Part shown: piece by piece, positions 1 through 8,846 of the stretch
How positions within the stretch are numbered: the first letter of the stretch is position 1
Layout of the letters: each line of letters opens with the position of its first letter
Virus record (IMG/VR): IMGVR_UViG_3300045738_001741
Coordinates: 1 to 54,386 of that record
DNA length: 54,386 nucleotides
From: a virus
Direction: 5' to 3' (one strand)
Made by a program: the position numbers and the translations under genes
The notes under the pieces: generated by a model
The model's database searches: none
What the model was told of the DNA's origin: nothing
Seen by the model: the letters and a program-made list of their open reading frames with translations, nothing else

Positions 1-2
1 AT

Positions 3-542
3 ATGCTAGACACCTCTACTGATTTTGTATCTACGCTATCACATCCTGCCTGGGGATCAACATCACCATCGTCTGACGGGGGAAGTGGCCAGGGACCGAA
101 CTGCTCTATCCCCTGTGACGAAGCAGGCGTTGCCATTCGTTTTAATGGCTGCTGCTTCTTGGTATCATCAGAATGTGATATCACCATTGTGGGGGACGGT
201 ACGATCACCGGCCCTACCGGCACAGGCGGCCCGCCAGAGTGTGGCCCCATGCAAGTCATTGTCACCACTTCGGAATCCGGCCAGGGCGAATACCTGCCTA
301 TAGATGTTTCTGATGGAGATATAATTAGAATCGAAGTCAGATCCTCTGAACCCTGTTGTAATTGCCATCTTGCAGAAATCACATGCCCAGGTACTTTAAG
401 ATTATCAGGGGCTATTTGGTCTCTCAGTAACGGAAAACTCCGCCTGAATAAAAGAAAGTATCTGGCGCAAAGGAATCATATAATTCGATATCGTGTATCT
501 CAGAAACTAAAAAAAATGAGAAAAAATAGAAATACTAATTAA
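3..542 (+). CDS. Unknown protein, probably 5'-truncated by the window edge
   Basis: The open frame gives 179 residues from an ATG two bases inside the window, so the true start may lie upstream; no ribosome site can be judged. The first two thirds are Ser/Gly/Pro/Thr-rich with many cysteines, including C-C pairs near residues 50 and 117. The last 40 residues turn strongly basic (K/R-rich). I recognise no family. The cysteine-rich, low-complexity part would suit a virion or surface protein, but that is only a guess. Its stop overlaps the stop of the convergent helicase gene by four bases. Confidence 0.55.
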   Translation: MLDTSTDFVSTLSHPAWGSTSPSSDGGSGQGPNCSIPCDEAGVAIRFNGCCFLVSSECDITIVGDGTITGPTGTGGPPECGPMQVIVTTSESGQGEYLPIDVSDGDIIRIEVRSSEPCCNCHLAEITCPGTLRLSGAIWSLSNGKLRLNKRKYLAQRNHIIRYRVSQKLKKMRKNRNTN

Positions 543-2593
543 GAAGAAATTAGTGATTCCACCACAAGCTTTTCTTTTGCAGCATTGCAAATCTTATCAA
601 TACTGTCCTTCTTCATATTCAACACAGACTGCACTTTACTTTGATTGCGTGCAACATCTCCTATTGACCGAACCCCAGCATTCCACAACCGCTCTGCTCT
701 TACTTTGCCAATATCAGGAATGGTACATAAGGGGATTAGATGAGGCTTAACGCCATAAGTCATACGCATGTTAAGAATATTAAACCAATCTTTCTTTCCC
801 CACTTACAATTCATCTGATCTAAGGCATGCAAGACTTGGACCAACCGTGGGAAATCCCACTGTAATGTGCGAGACGCACCAACCGCATTGCCCGCATTCA
901 AACCATTCATCAAACAGAAATAAGCAAACCCACCTTTGATCTCTGGGTCTTCATATTCCCACTTGCCACTTGCTTTATGAACCTTCGATTTAAAGGCAGC
1001 CATATCTTCTCGCTCCCCTTTGCTGACAATGCCCATGCGAAGATTTTCCACATTGGCCAACGCCATTGACACTTGAAGATCATTATCTTCAAGACCGGTA
1101 TCAAATAACCTCTTGAAATTTCTTCTCAAATCGGCAACATCAAAAGGACTATAATAAAACAAAGAAGATATCGTGCCAATCACGGTCACCTTATAATTTC
1201 CATCCTCTTCTTTAATCGCCCTACATTTAAGCAAAAGATCAATTGTGGAATCTATAATGTGATCATCCAAATCATTGGCCTGAAAAGCAGCCAAACTCCT
1301 TTCATACCACTTATGAACATCATCCTTCGTCTTAATTTGCCCGTGATGAATCTCGCTTACCAAATGAAATGCCAACGTTTTATACCGGGCTTCGTCACCA
1401 GAACCAATGTGATCCAACAATCTGGATTCTATATCCTGATGTTCTTTTAATCTACTACGATGCCTTTCTTCATGATTGTCTGGCAATAAAATATAAGCAT
1501 CTCCACGAGGATCATATCCCGGTCTTCCTGCCCGTCCCACCATCTGCCAGATATCATATGTATCGACCTCATTGAGGCCCCTGTGGACGCCCAGGACAAT
1601 GACTCGTCGAGCAGGTAGGTTCAACCCCCAAGCAAGCGTAGAAGTCGCCACAATGACCTGTAAACCGCCCTCACGAAACTTCTTTTCAACCATATGCCTC
1701 TTGGATTTTTCTAAATCAGCATTGTGAAACTCAGTTTCATACCCAGCCCCTTCCAAAGCCTTCTTCATCATATGGCCAGTGCGTTTAGTATGCACGAATA
1801 CAAGAAACTTATCATCTTCATAATCAGCAATGATGTTCATCGCCGCATCAATTTTCTGCTCCTCAGTTGCCTCATATGTACGGGCAGGAAAATACGTCTC
1901 GAAATGTATCCCCAAGGGGCATGGGCGAAAGTCTGATTCTATCAAGTAAGTATCCCTGCCGGTCAACTGGTAGCTGACCCAATTGGCTATCTCATCCACG
2001 TTGGGCATCGTAGCAGAGAGGAAAACAATCCTAGCATTGGGGGCCACTTTTGTGAGTTTCATCAAACCAACTTCTAAATGATCTCCTCGACCTGGAACCG
2101 TAAGTAAATGTGATTCATCAACCACAAGAGTTCCAATTTCTTTTAGCCAATCATTCTGTTCTGACTTATTATTTCTACACCGACTATTCAACATCTCTGA
2201 TGTCATCAAGATGATATCAGAGTTTTCAAGCTCTTTCTTCCTCGCAGGCGTAAGCCTATAATCACCAGTGCATATAGAAAGTTTGCAATTTGAAAAGTGA
2301 TGACCTGGGTCTGTCCAATCATCTATCTTCTCTTTTGCTAAAGCTTTCAATGGCGCTAAAAACATAGCTTTACCACCACGCTTTCGCACTTCATGCGACA
2401 TCATCATTTCAGCACAGACTGTTTTCCCTGCCGAGGTTTGAGCGGCAATGATTACATTACAGTCCTGGTCATATATCTCAAAGATGCGGCTCTGAACAGG
2501 ATTGAACTCATCAAAAGGAAATTCAGCATACGACGGAAAGTCACTGGTAGGAACCAGCACATTTTGATCGTCTAATGGTTTTACAGGTGGCAT
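539..2593 (-). CDS. Ski2/Hel308-like superfamily 2 DNA helicase
   Basis: A 684-residue ATP-dependent helicase, probably unwinding forks or recombination intermediates. Motif I is AQTSAGKT (51-58), motif II is DESH (159-162) instead of DEAD, motif III is SAT (193-195) and motif VI contains VGRAGRPGYD (352-361). The C-terminus (about 625-665) has a helix-hairpin-helix-like stretch with IPDIGKVRAERLWNAG, as in Hel308. The length matches Hel308. The ATG start has a clear AAGGAG site and follows a TATAAATA element. T4 itself lacks a Hel308 and uses Dda and UvsW, so this is an addition to the T4-like set. Family assignment is firm; the biological role is inferred. Confidence 0.9.
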   Translation of the reverse strand: MPPVKPLDDQNVLVPTSDFPSYAEFPFDEFNPVQSRIFEIYDQDCNVIIAAQTSAGKTVCAEMMMSHEVRKRGGKAMFLAPLKALAKEKIDDWTDPGHHFSNCKLSICTGDYRLTPARKKELENSDIILMTSEMLNSRCRNNKSEQNDWLKEIGTLVVDESHLLTVPGRGDHLEVGLMKLTKVAPNARIVFLSATMPNVDEIANWVSYQLTGRDTYLIESDFRPCPLGIHFETYFPARTYEATEEQKIDAAMNIIADYEDDKFLVFVHTKRTGHMMKKALEGAGYETEFHNADLEKSKRHMVEKKFREGGLQVIVATSTLAWGLNLPARRVIVLGVHRGLNEVDTYDIWQMVGRAGRPGYDPRGDAYILLPDNHEERHRSRLKEHQDIESRLLDHIGSGDEARYKTLAFHLVSEIHHGQIKTKDDVHKWYERSLAAFQANDLDDHIIDSTIDLLLKCRAIKEEDGNYKVTVIGTISSLFYYSPFDVADLRRNFKRLFDTGLEDNDLQVSMALANVENLRMGIVSKGEREDMAAFKSKVHKASGKWEYEDPEIKGGFAYFCLMNGLNAGNAVGASRTLQWDFPRLVQVLHALDQMNCKWGKKDWFNILNMRMTYGVKPHLIPLCTIPDIGKVRAERLWNAGVRSIGDVARNQSKVQSVLNMKKDSIDKICNAAKEKLVVESLISS

Positions 2594-2614
2594 ATTTCAC
2601 TCCTTGTGATGCCA

Positions 2615-2622
2615 TATTTATA
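2615..2622 (-). promoter_or_regulatory. TATAAATA late-promoter-like element
   Basis: On the minus strand an exact TATAAATA octamer begins right after the stop of the upstream small gene and lies 10 bases before the AAGGAG site of the helicase gene. TATAAATA is the T4 late promoter consensus. The same arrangement occurs at 13075-13082. The octamer also occurs inside coding sequence (12306-12313 and 27364-27371), so sequence alone is weak evidence; the position is what makes it credible. Confidence 0.45.
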
Positions 2623-2934
2623 CTAACTATTTTCAGACTTTTCAGAAGCCTTTTCAGAAGCCTTTTCGGCGGCCTTTCTAGACTTCCTATCACCATGTCT
2701 TCTTGCAACCTCCTTCTTAACGAATTCGCCAACTAAAGCGACCATATCAAACCACTCTTTTGACCCATCGGCAGAAGTAAGCCAGTTGTCTATACTTCTT
2801 TCTTTAGAAAGTAAATCTGCTAATTCTGCCTTATCACCACCTAAAGATTGGGAAAAAAGAGAACCTAAATGACGCACATCTTCCTCTGGAAGACGGCGCA
2901 CGTACTCTCTTAAAACGTTCTCAATATTTTTCAT
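2623..2934 (-). CDS. Small unknown protein with K/A/E-rich tail
   Basis: A 103-residue protein starting at an ATG with GAGG upstream. It is probably helical, with many charged residues, and ends in a simple repeat of the type (E-K-A-S)n followed by KSENS. No family recognised. It lies directly upstream of the Hel308-like helicase on the same strand, with only the TATAAATA element and the helicase ribosome site between them, so it may be co-expressed. It is divergent from the next plus-strand gene, whose start is only 14 bases away. Confidence 0.6.
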   Translation of the reverse strand: MKNIENVLREYVRRLPEEDVRHLGSLFSQSLGGDKAELADLLSKERSIDNWLTSADGSKEWFDMVALVGEFVKKEVARRHGDRKSRKAAEKASEKASEKSENS

Positions 2935-2948
2935 AAGTCCGCATCCTC

Positions 2949-3239
2949 ATGTTCAAACCTGAAAAATTGGAAAAAGTATTACTCGCAAATTGGACAGAGT
3001 TTCTAGACAAGCGAGAACTTCTCGCCTTAACAAAGCGTTGCGCCGTGGAATACATGGGTATTGAACCCCCTTGTCAGGTTGTAACCCTAACATTATCCCG
3101 ATTTGAAATACAAGATACAGGATTCCTAATTTGGATAGAATTTACTGTTGTGAAATCTAAAAACAAGATTTTAGGCACATGTGAACTTCATCTATCTAAT
3201 ACAGGAAATCTGCGCCACCTACAAACAATTCAAAATTAG
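2949..3239 (+). CDS. Small unknown protein
   Basis: A 96-residue frame on the plus strand. The sequence looks protein-like (mixed alpha/beta, with a beta-rich second half), but no family is recognised. There is no good ribosome site before the ATG and the divergent neighbour starts 14 bases away, so expression from here is uncertain. The stop overlaps the stop of the convergent gene at 3236, a tight packing typical of real phage genes. Confidence 0.45.
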   Translation: MFKPEKLEKVLLANWTEFLDKRELLALTKRCAVEYMGIEPPCQVVTLTLSRFEIQDTGFLIWIEFTVVKSKNKILGTCELHLSNTGNLRHLQTIQN

Positions 3240-3538
3240 ATAACCGAAAGGATACACTGCCCTTCTCCATTGCGATCTAAAGTTTGATCTTCAAAAACTA
3301 TCTTATCGTCATCTTCTGAAAATCTCAAGCCCAAATTATATGAATCCATAGAAATGGTTCTATCACGCTGAGAAGCAATAACCCAGCAATAGTCATCTTG
3401 TTTTAATAAGCTACCATTATTACCCTCTTGAACTATCCCAAGCTCTAAAGTCATTCCATCTGGAAGCAACAATTCAATGTGGCCCTCACTTAAAAGATGG
3501 GAAACTAGAAGATGTTGAATTTTGTTTTTTCTACTCAT
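3236..3538 (-). CDS. Small unknown protein
   Basis: A 100-residue protein with a strong AAGGAGAG ribosome site before its ATG. The N-terminal 30 residues are basic and leucine-rich; the rest is acidic and beta-prone. No family recognised. It is flanked by a convergent plus-strand gene and by another minus-strand unknown. Confidence 0.6.
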   Translation of the reverse strand: MSRKNKIQHLLVSHLLSEGHIELLLPDGMTLELGIVQEGNNGSLLKQDDYCWVIASQRDRTISMDSYNLGLRFSEDDDKIVFEDQTLDRNGEGQCILSVI

Positions 3539-3603
3539 TAAATTCTCTCCTTATTTGGGTCTTCTATGAAATATATACCCGTAATAAGAAAGGAAATAAG
3601 TTA

Positions 3604-4065
3604 TTAGTAAAAATTGACAGTCGATGGATCAAGATAACTGTACTCAAAACCTTCATATACACAAGTTTCAGATTCCACTTCATGTATTGCAGGAAGTGGG
3701 CGACCTCTGCGGTCAACTGTAAGAGTCCAGCAATATATTTTACGATTGCCTTTTAACAACTCTACCAATGATAAGTTATGACCACCAAGAAATTTTCTTG
3801 CCAATTTGACAATTAAACAAAATGGCAAAAATGGAATATCCTTACCTAAAACCTGAAGTGTTTCTAGATAATGGGAATTATAATCTGCTTTACTGAAATG
3901 CAAGCAAATACTATACCCATCCACTATGCAATCAACGGTCTTGAGTACGTTAAGATCATTTTCCAAACGAGGATCAGCTTTGGGGAAATTGTAAGGCACT
4001 AACAATTCCCCCATGTTTCTCATTTGGTCTATAATTTCATCTATTTGTTTAGGTTCGTAAATCAT
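3604..4065 (-). CDS. Unknown protein
   Basis: A 153-residue protein of mixed composition with no recognisable motif, membrane segment or signal peptide. It lies 27 bases downstream of the amidoligase gene on the same strand, so the two are probably transcribed together and could act in the same pathway; that link is inference only. Confidence 0.6.
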   Translation of the reverse strand: MIYEPKQIDEIIDQMRNMGELLVPYNFPKADPRLENDLNVLKTVDCIVDGYSICLHFSKADYNSHYLETLQVLGKDIPFLPFCLIVKLARKFLGGHNLSLVELLKGNRKIYCWTLTVDRRGRPLPAIHEVESETCVYEGFEYSYLDPSTVNFY

Positions 4066-4092
4066 AACATATCTATATATTCTGATAAATGA

Positions 4093-5133
4093 CTAAAATT
4101 TGTATGCCGGGGAATAAAGAGCATCAGGATTTTGCAAACAATGCTTCATTGCAGCATCATCAAAGCCTAACGATTTTATAATATTGTCCACTTGATCCTT
4201 CGCTACCTTACGAGCCACATTTGACCAAATCCCTGGCAACCCAGTATCGAATGTATTTTTATGCAATCTAGCCAAAAACCAATCCCTAGTTTGCGTCATC
4301 CCCTTAGACAATTCATAATCATCATTGATAAAACCAAGAAATTCCATAACTTGATTCGGGTCCAACCATAAAAAAGATGACCACGGGTCACCGGGATAAT
4401 ATTGCCTTGGCCTGGGCTGGGCTTTCGCCATTTCAACAAAGTGGATCAAAAGCCTGATCCAATTTTTAACCAAGTAAGCGTCAGTGCAACCTTCGGATTC
4501 AATAATTCTAAATTCTATTGTATCTCTATTCCCTTTGCATTGATGAAATGTATTAAGAGTATAATATTTCATCATGCCTAACCGACGAATAACCTCTTCT
4601 GAATTCACCTGAGTATCATGCTCAAACAAATCTGATAAACCGATACATTGACAAAATCTATTACGCTTTCTATTAGCCGGAACTGAATCTAGAAAAACAC
4701 TCTCACACTTTATCCAATAAGTCAATATAGAAGCAAGCTGATCCTGGGTACAATCCGCCACCTCTACGTGACAATGAAATGAACATCTATCATCTATCTT
4801 TATCCTATCGTCTTGACCCAGAGCTTCCACCACCTTGCATATTTCTTTCAACCCCGGCCAACCCTTCACCACTGGGGAGCAAAGCTCTATACCACAACTA
4901 GAATCCGGCTTCACCCGCCAAGTTAGATTATTGTGAGTATGATGCCACTTCATGATGTCTACAGGGGTTGTCACCACTTTCTGACACACCTCTGCTACAT
5001 ATTCTATACCTTCGGGGAGTTCTCCCCGACCAAGCGGATATTTTTTGAAATCCCTTTGATCGAACGAATTTATTTCTATTTCCGCACCAAAACGGCGATT
5101 ATAGTTAAAACTCAAAAATGTTGGTGAGTCCAT
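4093..5133 (-). CDS. Putative amidoligase (glutamine-synthetase-like fold)
   Basis: A 346-residue protein matching the amidoligase (Amidoligase_2, COOH-NH2 ligase) pattern. It has an N-terminal FGAEIEINSF (15-24) with metal-binding acidic residues, then SSCGIELCSPVV near 80, HCHVEV near 120 and DTIEFRI near 205. Such enzymes form amide or peptide bonds using ATP, and phage versions are thought to modify peptides, proteins or small metabolites. The substrate is unknown. Families of this kind are often encoded beside a class II glutamine amidotransferase; here one exists in the window but 42 kb away (46982-48235). A possible promoter with TATAAT lies upstream of the ATG. Confidence 0.75.
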   Translation of the reverse strand: MDSPTFLSFNYNRRFGAEIEINSFDQRDFKKYPLGRGELPEGIEYVAEVCQKVVTTPVDIMKWHHTHNNLTWRVKPDSSCGIELCSPVVKGWPGLKEICKVVEALGQDDRIKIDDRCSFHCHVEVADCTQDQLASILTYWIKCESVFLDSVPANRKRNRFCQCIGLSDLFEHDTQVNSEEVIRRLGMMKYYTLNTFHQCKGNRDTIEFRIIESEGCTDAYLVKNWIRLLIHFVEMAKAQPRPRQYYPGDPWSSFLWLDPNQVMEFLGFINDDYELSKGMTQTRDWFLARLHKNTFDTGLPGIWSNVARKVAKDQVDNIIKSLGFDDAAMKHCLQNPDALYSPAYKF

Positions 5134-5243
5134 TTATCCTATCCTATATCCCGCATTATACATTACTTGCTAATTGACACAATAACAACCTTGATTTTAA
5201 TGTTGCCAGATGCCATAATCAAAAAAAAGGAGCTACACAACAT

Positions 5244-5723
5244 ATGGTCAAAAAACGTAATTATCAATGTCTCATGGTGGAAACTCGTGACAAGCGAAAA
5301 TTCTTCACCTATGAAAAAAACTATCCTTTGCTAATAGAGTTTGCCAATGCCTTTAACGCAGAAGTATCTACGGTACAAATCAAAGAAGGTGAAATTCTAG
5401 ATTTGGCCCCACTCGCATCAGCAATCTCTAACCCAGATTATATAGCAAAACCTAAATTTGAAAAAATAGAAACCAAAATTCCCAAACTGAAAAAAAGACC
5501 TAGAAAACGTGCGATGGAAATTGCACAAATTATCAGAAACCACATCCGAGAAAAACTTATGTCAGAGGAAGTGGTTGGACTCAGGGAAATTAAGAATCGA
5601 TACAAAAGATATAATCTCACGTCCTCTTGTTTTTGCGCACACCTGAGTAAGGTTCGTGACGAACTCGAAAGAGAGGGACATGTTATCGAAAAAATGGGCG
5701 GCGGAAAGTATATGTTGAAATAA
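5244..5723 (+). CDS. Unknown protein with possible C-terminal winged helix
   Basis: A 159-residue basic protein starting at an ATG preceded by AAAAGGAG. A TTGACA -35 box lies at 5174-5179. Residues about 85-159 have the helix-helix-helix-hairpin pattern of a winged helix (a regular run of charged helices, then EREGHVIEKMGGGKYMLK), which suggests DNA or RNA binding. The middle is a lysine- and proline-rich linker. It is a lone plus-strand gene in a minus-strand region. No family recognised; a transcription regulator is possible. Confidence 0.6.
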   Translation: MVKKRNYQCLMVETRDKRKFFTYEKNYPLLIEFANAFNAEVSTVQIKEGEILDLAPLASAISNPDYIAKPKFEKIETKIPKLKKRPRKRAMEIAQIIRNHIREKLMSEEVVGLREIKNRYKRYNLTSSCFCAHLSKVRDELEREGHVIEKMGGGKYMLK

Positions 5724-5745
5724 AAAACCGTCCCTTACGGGGCGG
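5722..5745 (-). terminator. Intrinsic terminator downstream of uvsX
   Basis: The stem CCGTCCC/GGGGCGG (one G-T pair) with a four-base loop is followed on the minus strand by a run of T. It lies past the stop of the UvsX gene and also directly after the stop of the convergent plus-strand gene. Confidence 0.7.
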
Positions 5746-5789
5746 GTTCGTGTGCCGCCTTCAATCAGGTAAGCTCGCCACCGGCACCA

Positions 5790-7067
5790 TCAATCGGATT
5801 TTGTCTCCTCTGGGCTATACGTCGAATCATCAAACTCAGATTCTAAGCCAAGCTCAGCAATGATGTCGGTCTGCTTAATGGCATCCACGTTCTCATCCTT
5901 GACAGCTTCTACAGCCATCTTTTCTTCAGATAGATCAATGGCCCCTCGCCATGTATCCAGATACTCCTTGACCTCTCTTTCATCCTTGGCATCTATCAAG
6001 GATGGGCATCTTAGAAGTATCTCCTCTGGCATATCAGCTTCTAAAGCGGCCTTAAACTTTACAGTCTCGCCATTCGCCCAAGGCTCTTGAACTGTCCAGT
6101 TACTTGGACCCACGATCCTTTCGGCATATCGCAGACTAGTCAATAATCCTCCAAGTGGGTTGATACCCTTATCGAAGAACAGGTCAACTTTTTCAACCTT
6201 TCCAAAAGGCTTCCAGCTACGATTCTTCTTATTTTCAAAATTCAACTGTACTCCACAAGGAACTTTGAACTTGTCCTTAATGAATCCAGATGCACTGGTG
6301 CGAATTCTGCATGAAGCATAGAACGGCAATGCCTTACCGCCACCACCTGTAGTTTCTGGGCTTCCCCATAACACACCAATTTTCTGTCGTGTTTGGTTGA
6401 TGACATACAAACTAGCATTGGCATCATTGAGCAGAGGGTTAAGACGACGTAGCATGTCACCAGCCGCTCTAGCACGCTCGCCGGGCCGTTCATTACCGCC
6501 TGCGGCCTTGATTGCTTCCTTCGTCGCATTCTCTGGAAGCTCAGCGACTTTCCACTCTCGCTCTGTTGGGACTACAGAGATCGAGTCCCATACGAATAGC
6601 TTGGGAATTTCAATGCCGTAATGCTCATTGATCTTCTCGACCGCTACTCTAATCTTTCTCTCGCATTCCTCGATAGAAATTGGCTCATAAGATATAAGCT
6701 TTTCAATATCTACATGGCCTGCGTTCTTGGCAAAATCTGGATTGCCAGCACGTTCGCAGTCTAGATAAACAGCAATGCCACCCATCCTTTGAACGGCACC
6801 CAGAACACAGTTGCCAAGCAACGACTTGGCAGATGCAGGTGGACCATATACTTCTGTGATCTGTCCACCAGGAAGTCCACCACCAATATACTTTCCTGAC
6901 AGGATTCTATTCAGAGCCAAGTTGCCGGTATCAATGAAATACCTCGACTGACCCATGTCGCACATCATTTGTCCGCCCGTATCGGCAGCTAGTCCTTTGA
7001 GGAAGTCTTGGTCACCAACCTTTTTATTTCGAGTGGTAGTTTTGGGTTCTGCTTTCTTACGTGGCAT
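5790..7067 (-). CDS. uvsX: UvsX/RecA-like recombinase
   Basis: A 425-residue strand-exchange protein that would coat single-stranded DNA and drive recombination-dependent replication. Walker A is GPPASAKS (75-82), lacking the usual glycine before the lysine, as T4 UvsX also does. Walker B is FVWDS (158-162). Loop 2 is glycine-rich (TTGGGGKALPF, 239-249). The C-terminal 50 residues are acidic, as in RecA and UvsX. The start has an AGAGGAG site. The gene is bounded by terminators on both sides, so it has its own promoter, possibly TTGGAG/TAAAAT near 7105-7135. The SSB gene lies immediately upstream. Confidence 0.92.
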   Translation of the reverse strand: MPRKKAEPKTTTRNKKVGDQDFLKGLAADTGGQMMCDMGQSRYFIDTGNLALNRILSGKYIGGGLPGGQITEVYGPPASAKSLLGNCVLGAVQRMGGIAVYLDCERAGNPDFAKNAGHVDIEKLISYEPISIEECERKIRVAVEKINEHYGIEIPKLFVWDSISVVPTEREWKVAELPENATKEAIKAAGGNERPGERARAAGDMLRRLNPLLNDANASLYVINQTRQKIGVLWGSPETTGGGGKALPFYASCRIRTSASGFIKDKFKVPCGVQLNFENKKNRSWKPFGKVEKVDLFFDKGINPLGGLLTSLRYAERIVGPSNWTVQEPWANGETVKFKAALEADMPEEILLRCPSLIDAKDEREVKEYLDTWRGAIDLSEEKMAVEAVKDENVDAIKQTDIIAELGLESEFDDSTYSPEETKSD

Positions 7068-7144
7068 GTGTACTTTCTCCTCTGTTTAATCAAGGTTGTT
7101 CTTGCTTGTAATTTTAGTTTTTTCATCATGGTAACTCCAAAAGA

Positions 7145-7175
7145 AAAAGCCCCACCCCTTACGGGCGGGGCTTTT
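7145..7175. terminator. Strong intrinsic terminator between SSB and uvsX genes
   Basis: A 13-base-pair stem with one mismatch (AAAAGCCCCACCC pairing with GGGCGGGGCTTTT) and a five-base loop. On the minus strand it is followed by TTTTTCTTTT-type sequence, so it ends the SSB transcript. By symmetry it could also stop plus-strand transcription. Confidence 0.85.
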
Positions 7176-7200
7176 AACTTCATAGGAGATCATCCATCCT

Positions 7201-8244
7201 CTATGTAGATAGATTGCGTAACGTATTCAGAAAATCATCATCCGCCATCGACTCACTTGAATCATCGGTAGGCAACTTGACCGTTTTTGAAGATTCCTCA
7301 ACAGATTCTTCGGTTGCCACAACCTCTGGCGTGGTTGTTTCTGTTTCAGTTTCTGTTTCCACGGGCACATCCTCGGTCACCGAAACGGAAACTTTAGAGT
7401 CCGTCTGCTCTTGTGGAACTTGAAACTCGGTTGGGTCAAAACCAGTCGTAGAATCCTGAATCAATCCAAGGTGAACTTTAAGTTCATGCTTGAGTTCATC
7501 TTCGGATTTTAAATTTCTCAACGAACCGATGTCATGGAAGTTAGCGAACCACTTCTCAACTTCATCAGGATCACCCAACGGGCCAGGATCGAGAAATTTC
7601 GAATCACTATAATTGGGGAATGATTCCCGACCACTTTGACGCATGGTTTTAATGAGCTTGAAATCACGACCTGTCTTCGGATCGGTCACATCGCCCAATG
7701 GTGCTTCATCAAGACCCTTGTCGCCCACAATAGCACGAATAATCATCTTGTGAAGAGTTTTACCGATAGAAAGAATCTTCGGTCCAACATTCTTCTCCAT
7801 CTCTTGGGTGCCTTCGTTAAAGACAGAGCGAACAATTACATTGTAATAGTATCGTTCGATGGGCTTAATCTTTCTCGCATTTGCCTGCATCTGATTGGCT
7901 TCGTCTGGAGACTTTTTGTCCGATTCTTGCCACAGCCAGTTGTAATATTTGCAAATTGGGCACGCAATACCATCGGGATTGTCCTTCCATCTGCCGCCAT
8001 CTAATTCTTTCGGGCAGTGAAGGCTCTTGTTGTTTACTCGGTGAATTCTAGTGCTGCAATAAAAAGCATTTTTCTCCCGATCAAACATGCCTGCGGGTGC
8101 GGGTGGCAGCAATCTCAGCACCAATGCCCCATTACCTTCTGGCATCTTAACAAAATTAGCGAGAAAATCGCCACCAGTAGAGTCTTTTGATAACCGCTCA
8201 TTCTCATTTTGAAGAGCAGCAATATCTAAACCTAAATCAGTCAT
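7201..8244 (-). CDS. gp32-like single-stranded DNA-binding protein
   Basis: A 347-residue protein with the layout of T4 gp32: a short basic N-terminus, an OB-fold core carrying a zinc site, and an acidic tail. Candidate zinc ligands are H68, C77, C95 and C98, resembling the His-Cys-Cys-Cys site of gp32. The C-terminal 80 residues are rich in T/E/V/S and end in MADDDFLNTLRNLST, the expected docking tail for partner proteins. The start has AAGGAG. Directly upstream are a sigma-70-type promoter and a 5' hairpin (see separate entries) that could mediate autoregulation, as known for T4 gene 32. Confidence 0.88.
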   Translation of the reverse strand: MTDLGLDIAALQNENERLSKDSTGGDFLANFVKMPEGNGALVLRLLPPAPAGMFDREKNAFYCSTRIHRVNNKSLHCPKELDGGRWKDNPDGIACPICKYYNWLWQESDKKSPDEANQMQANARKIKPIERYYYNVIVRSVFNEGTQEMEKNVGPKILSIGKTLHKMIIRAIVGDKGLDEAPLGDVTDPKTGRDFKLIKTMRQSGRESFPNYSDSKFLDPGPLGDPDEVEKWFANFHDIGSLRNLKSEDELKHELKVHLGLIQDSTTGFDPTEFQVPQEQTDSKVSVSVTEDVPVETETETETTTPEVVATEESVEESSKTVKLPTDDSSESMADDDFLNTLRNLST

Positions 8245-8276
8245 TTCGTTCTCCTTAGTTTTTAGTTTCTATAGTT

Positions 8277-8300
8277 AGCAACGTTATACATTTCGTTGCT
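8277..8300 (-). promoter_or_regulatory. 5' leader hairpin of the SSB gene, candidate operator
   Basis: A perfect 7-base-pair stem (AGCAACG/CGTTGCT) with a 10-base loop. The predicted transcription start is near 8301, so the mRNA would begin at this hairpin, about 25 bases before the ribosome site. T4 gene 32 mRNA has a 5' structure (a pseudoknot) where gp32 nucleates to repress its own translation; a similar role here is inferred. Confidence 0.5.
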
Positions 8301-8307
8301 GGTTGGT

Positions 8308-8336
8308 GTTATACGTTAGATCGTCAGTAAGGTCAA
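8308..8336 (-). promoter_or_regulatory. Sigma-70-type promoter of the SSB gene
   Basis: On the minus strand TTGACC and TATAAC are separated by exactly 17 bases, close to the consensus. It lies 64 bases upstream of the SSB start codon in an otherwise empty gap. Confidence 0.65.
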
Positions 8337-8358
8337 TAGACTTTAGTTTATTTTTTAT

Positions 8359-8835
8359 TTAAGCTTCTGTTTCGTCCTCATCGGGCAAAATAACTCTATA
8401 TTCTGCACCACCGGCTATGCCACCGATACTTTTACCCTTCATCTTTTTATACATTTTTTCTACCGCCCCAACCTTAATTGCTTCTACTTTTTCTGCGGCG
8501 GTAACAGCACCGGTCTCCTCCAACTCTGTATTAAGCCTTCGTCTCTCTTCCTGCTCGACATCATATTCTTTTTCAAGTGCCTTCAAAATCTCTAAATTAT
8601 GTTCTAGCTGTTGCAACACCTTTTCATCATTCTCTTCCGAACTTAAATCCTTATTGCGAATTGTGGTAGAGCGTTCAAATTTAGCCTCGGCTCTACGAGC
8701 TTTCTCCTGAGCATCTCGTTGTAAACGATCCTCTTTATCAATTTTTCGCTTCTCCACTCTACGACGAAGCACTCTGGATTTTCCTTGTCGTTCTCTAGCC
8801 TTCTTCTTAGCTTGCTTTTTTCTAGAATTACTCAT
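8359..8835 (-). CDS. Basic coiled-coil protein of unknown function
   Basis: A 158-residue, very charged protein. The first 55 residues are lysine/arginine-rich; residues about 55-125 look like a long coiled coil; the end (GKSIGGIAGGAEYR and an acidic tail) is different. It is 11 bases downstream of the 292-residue unknown on the same strand and just upstream of the SSB promoter, so it probably belongs to the replication block. Nucleic-acid binding is plausible from the charge; no family recognised. Confidence 0.65.
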   Translation of the reverse strand: MSNSRKKQAKKKARERQGKSRVLRRRVEKRKIDKEDRLQRDAQEKARRAEAKFERSTTIRNKDLSSEENDEKVLQQLEHNLEILKALEKEYDVEQEERRRLNTELEETGAVTAAEKVEAIKVGAVEKMYKKMKGKSIGGIAGGAEYRVILPDEDETEA

Positions 8836-8846
8836 TTCATTTCTTT

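Noticed and set aside
5790-7067. Host RecA rather than phage UvsX
   Set aside because: The Walker A lacks the conserved glycine, the length is larger, and the neighbours are gp32-like and other phage replication genes.
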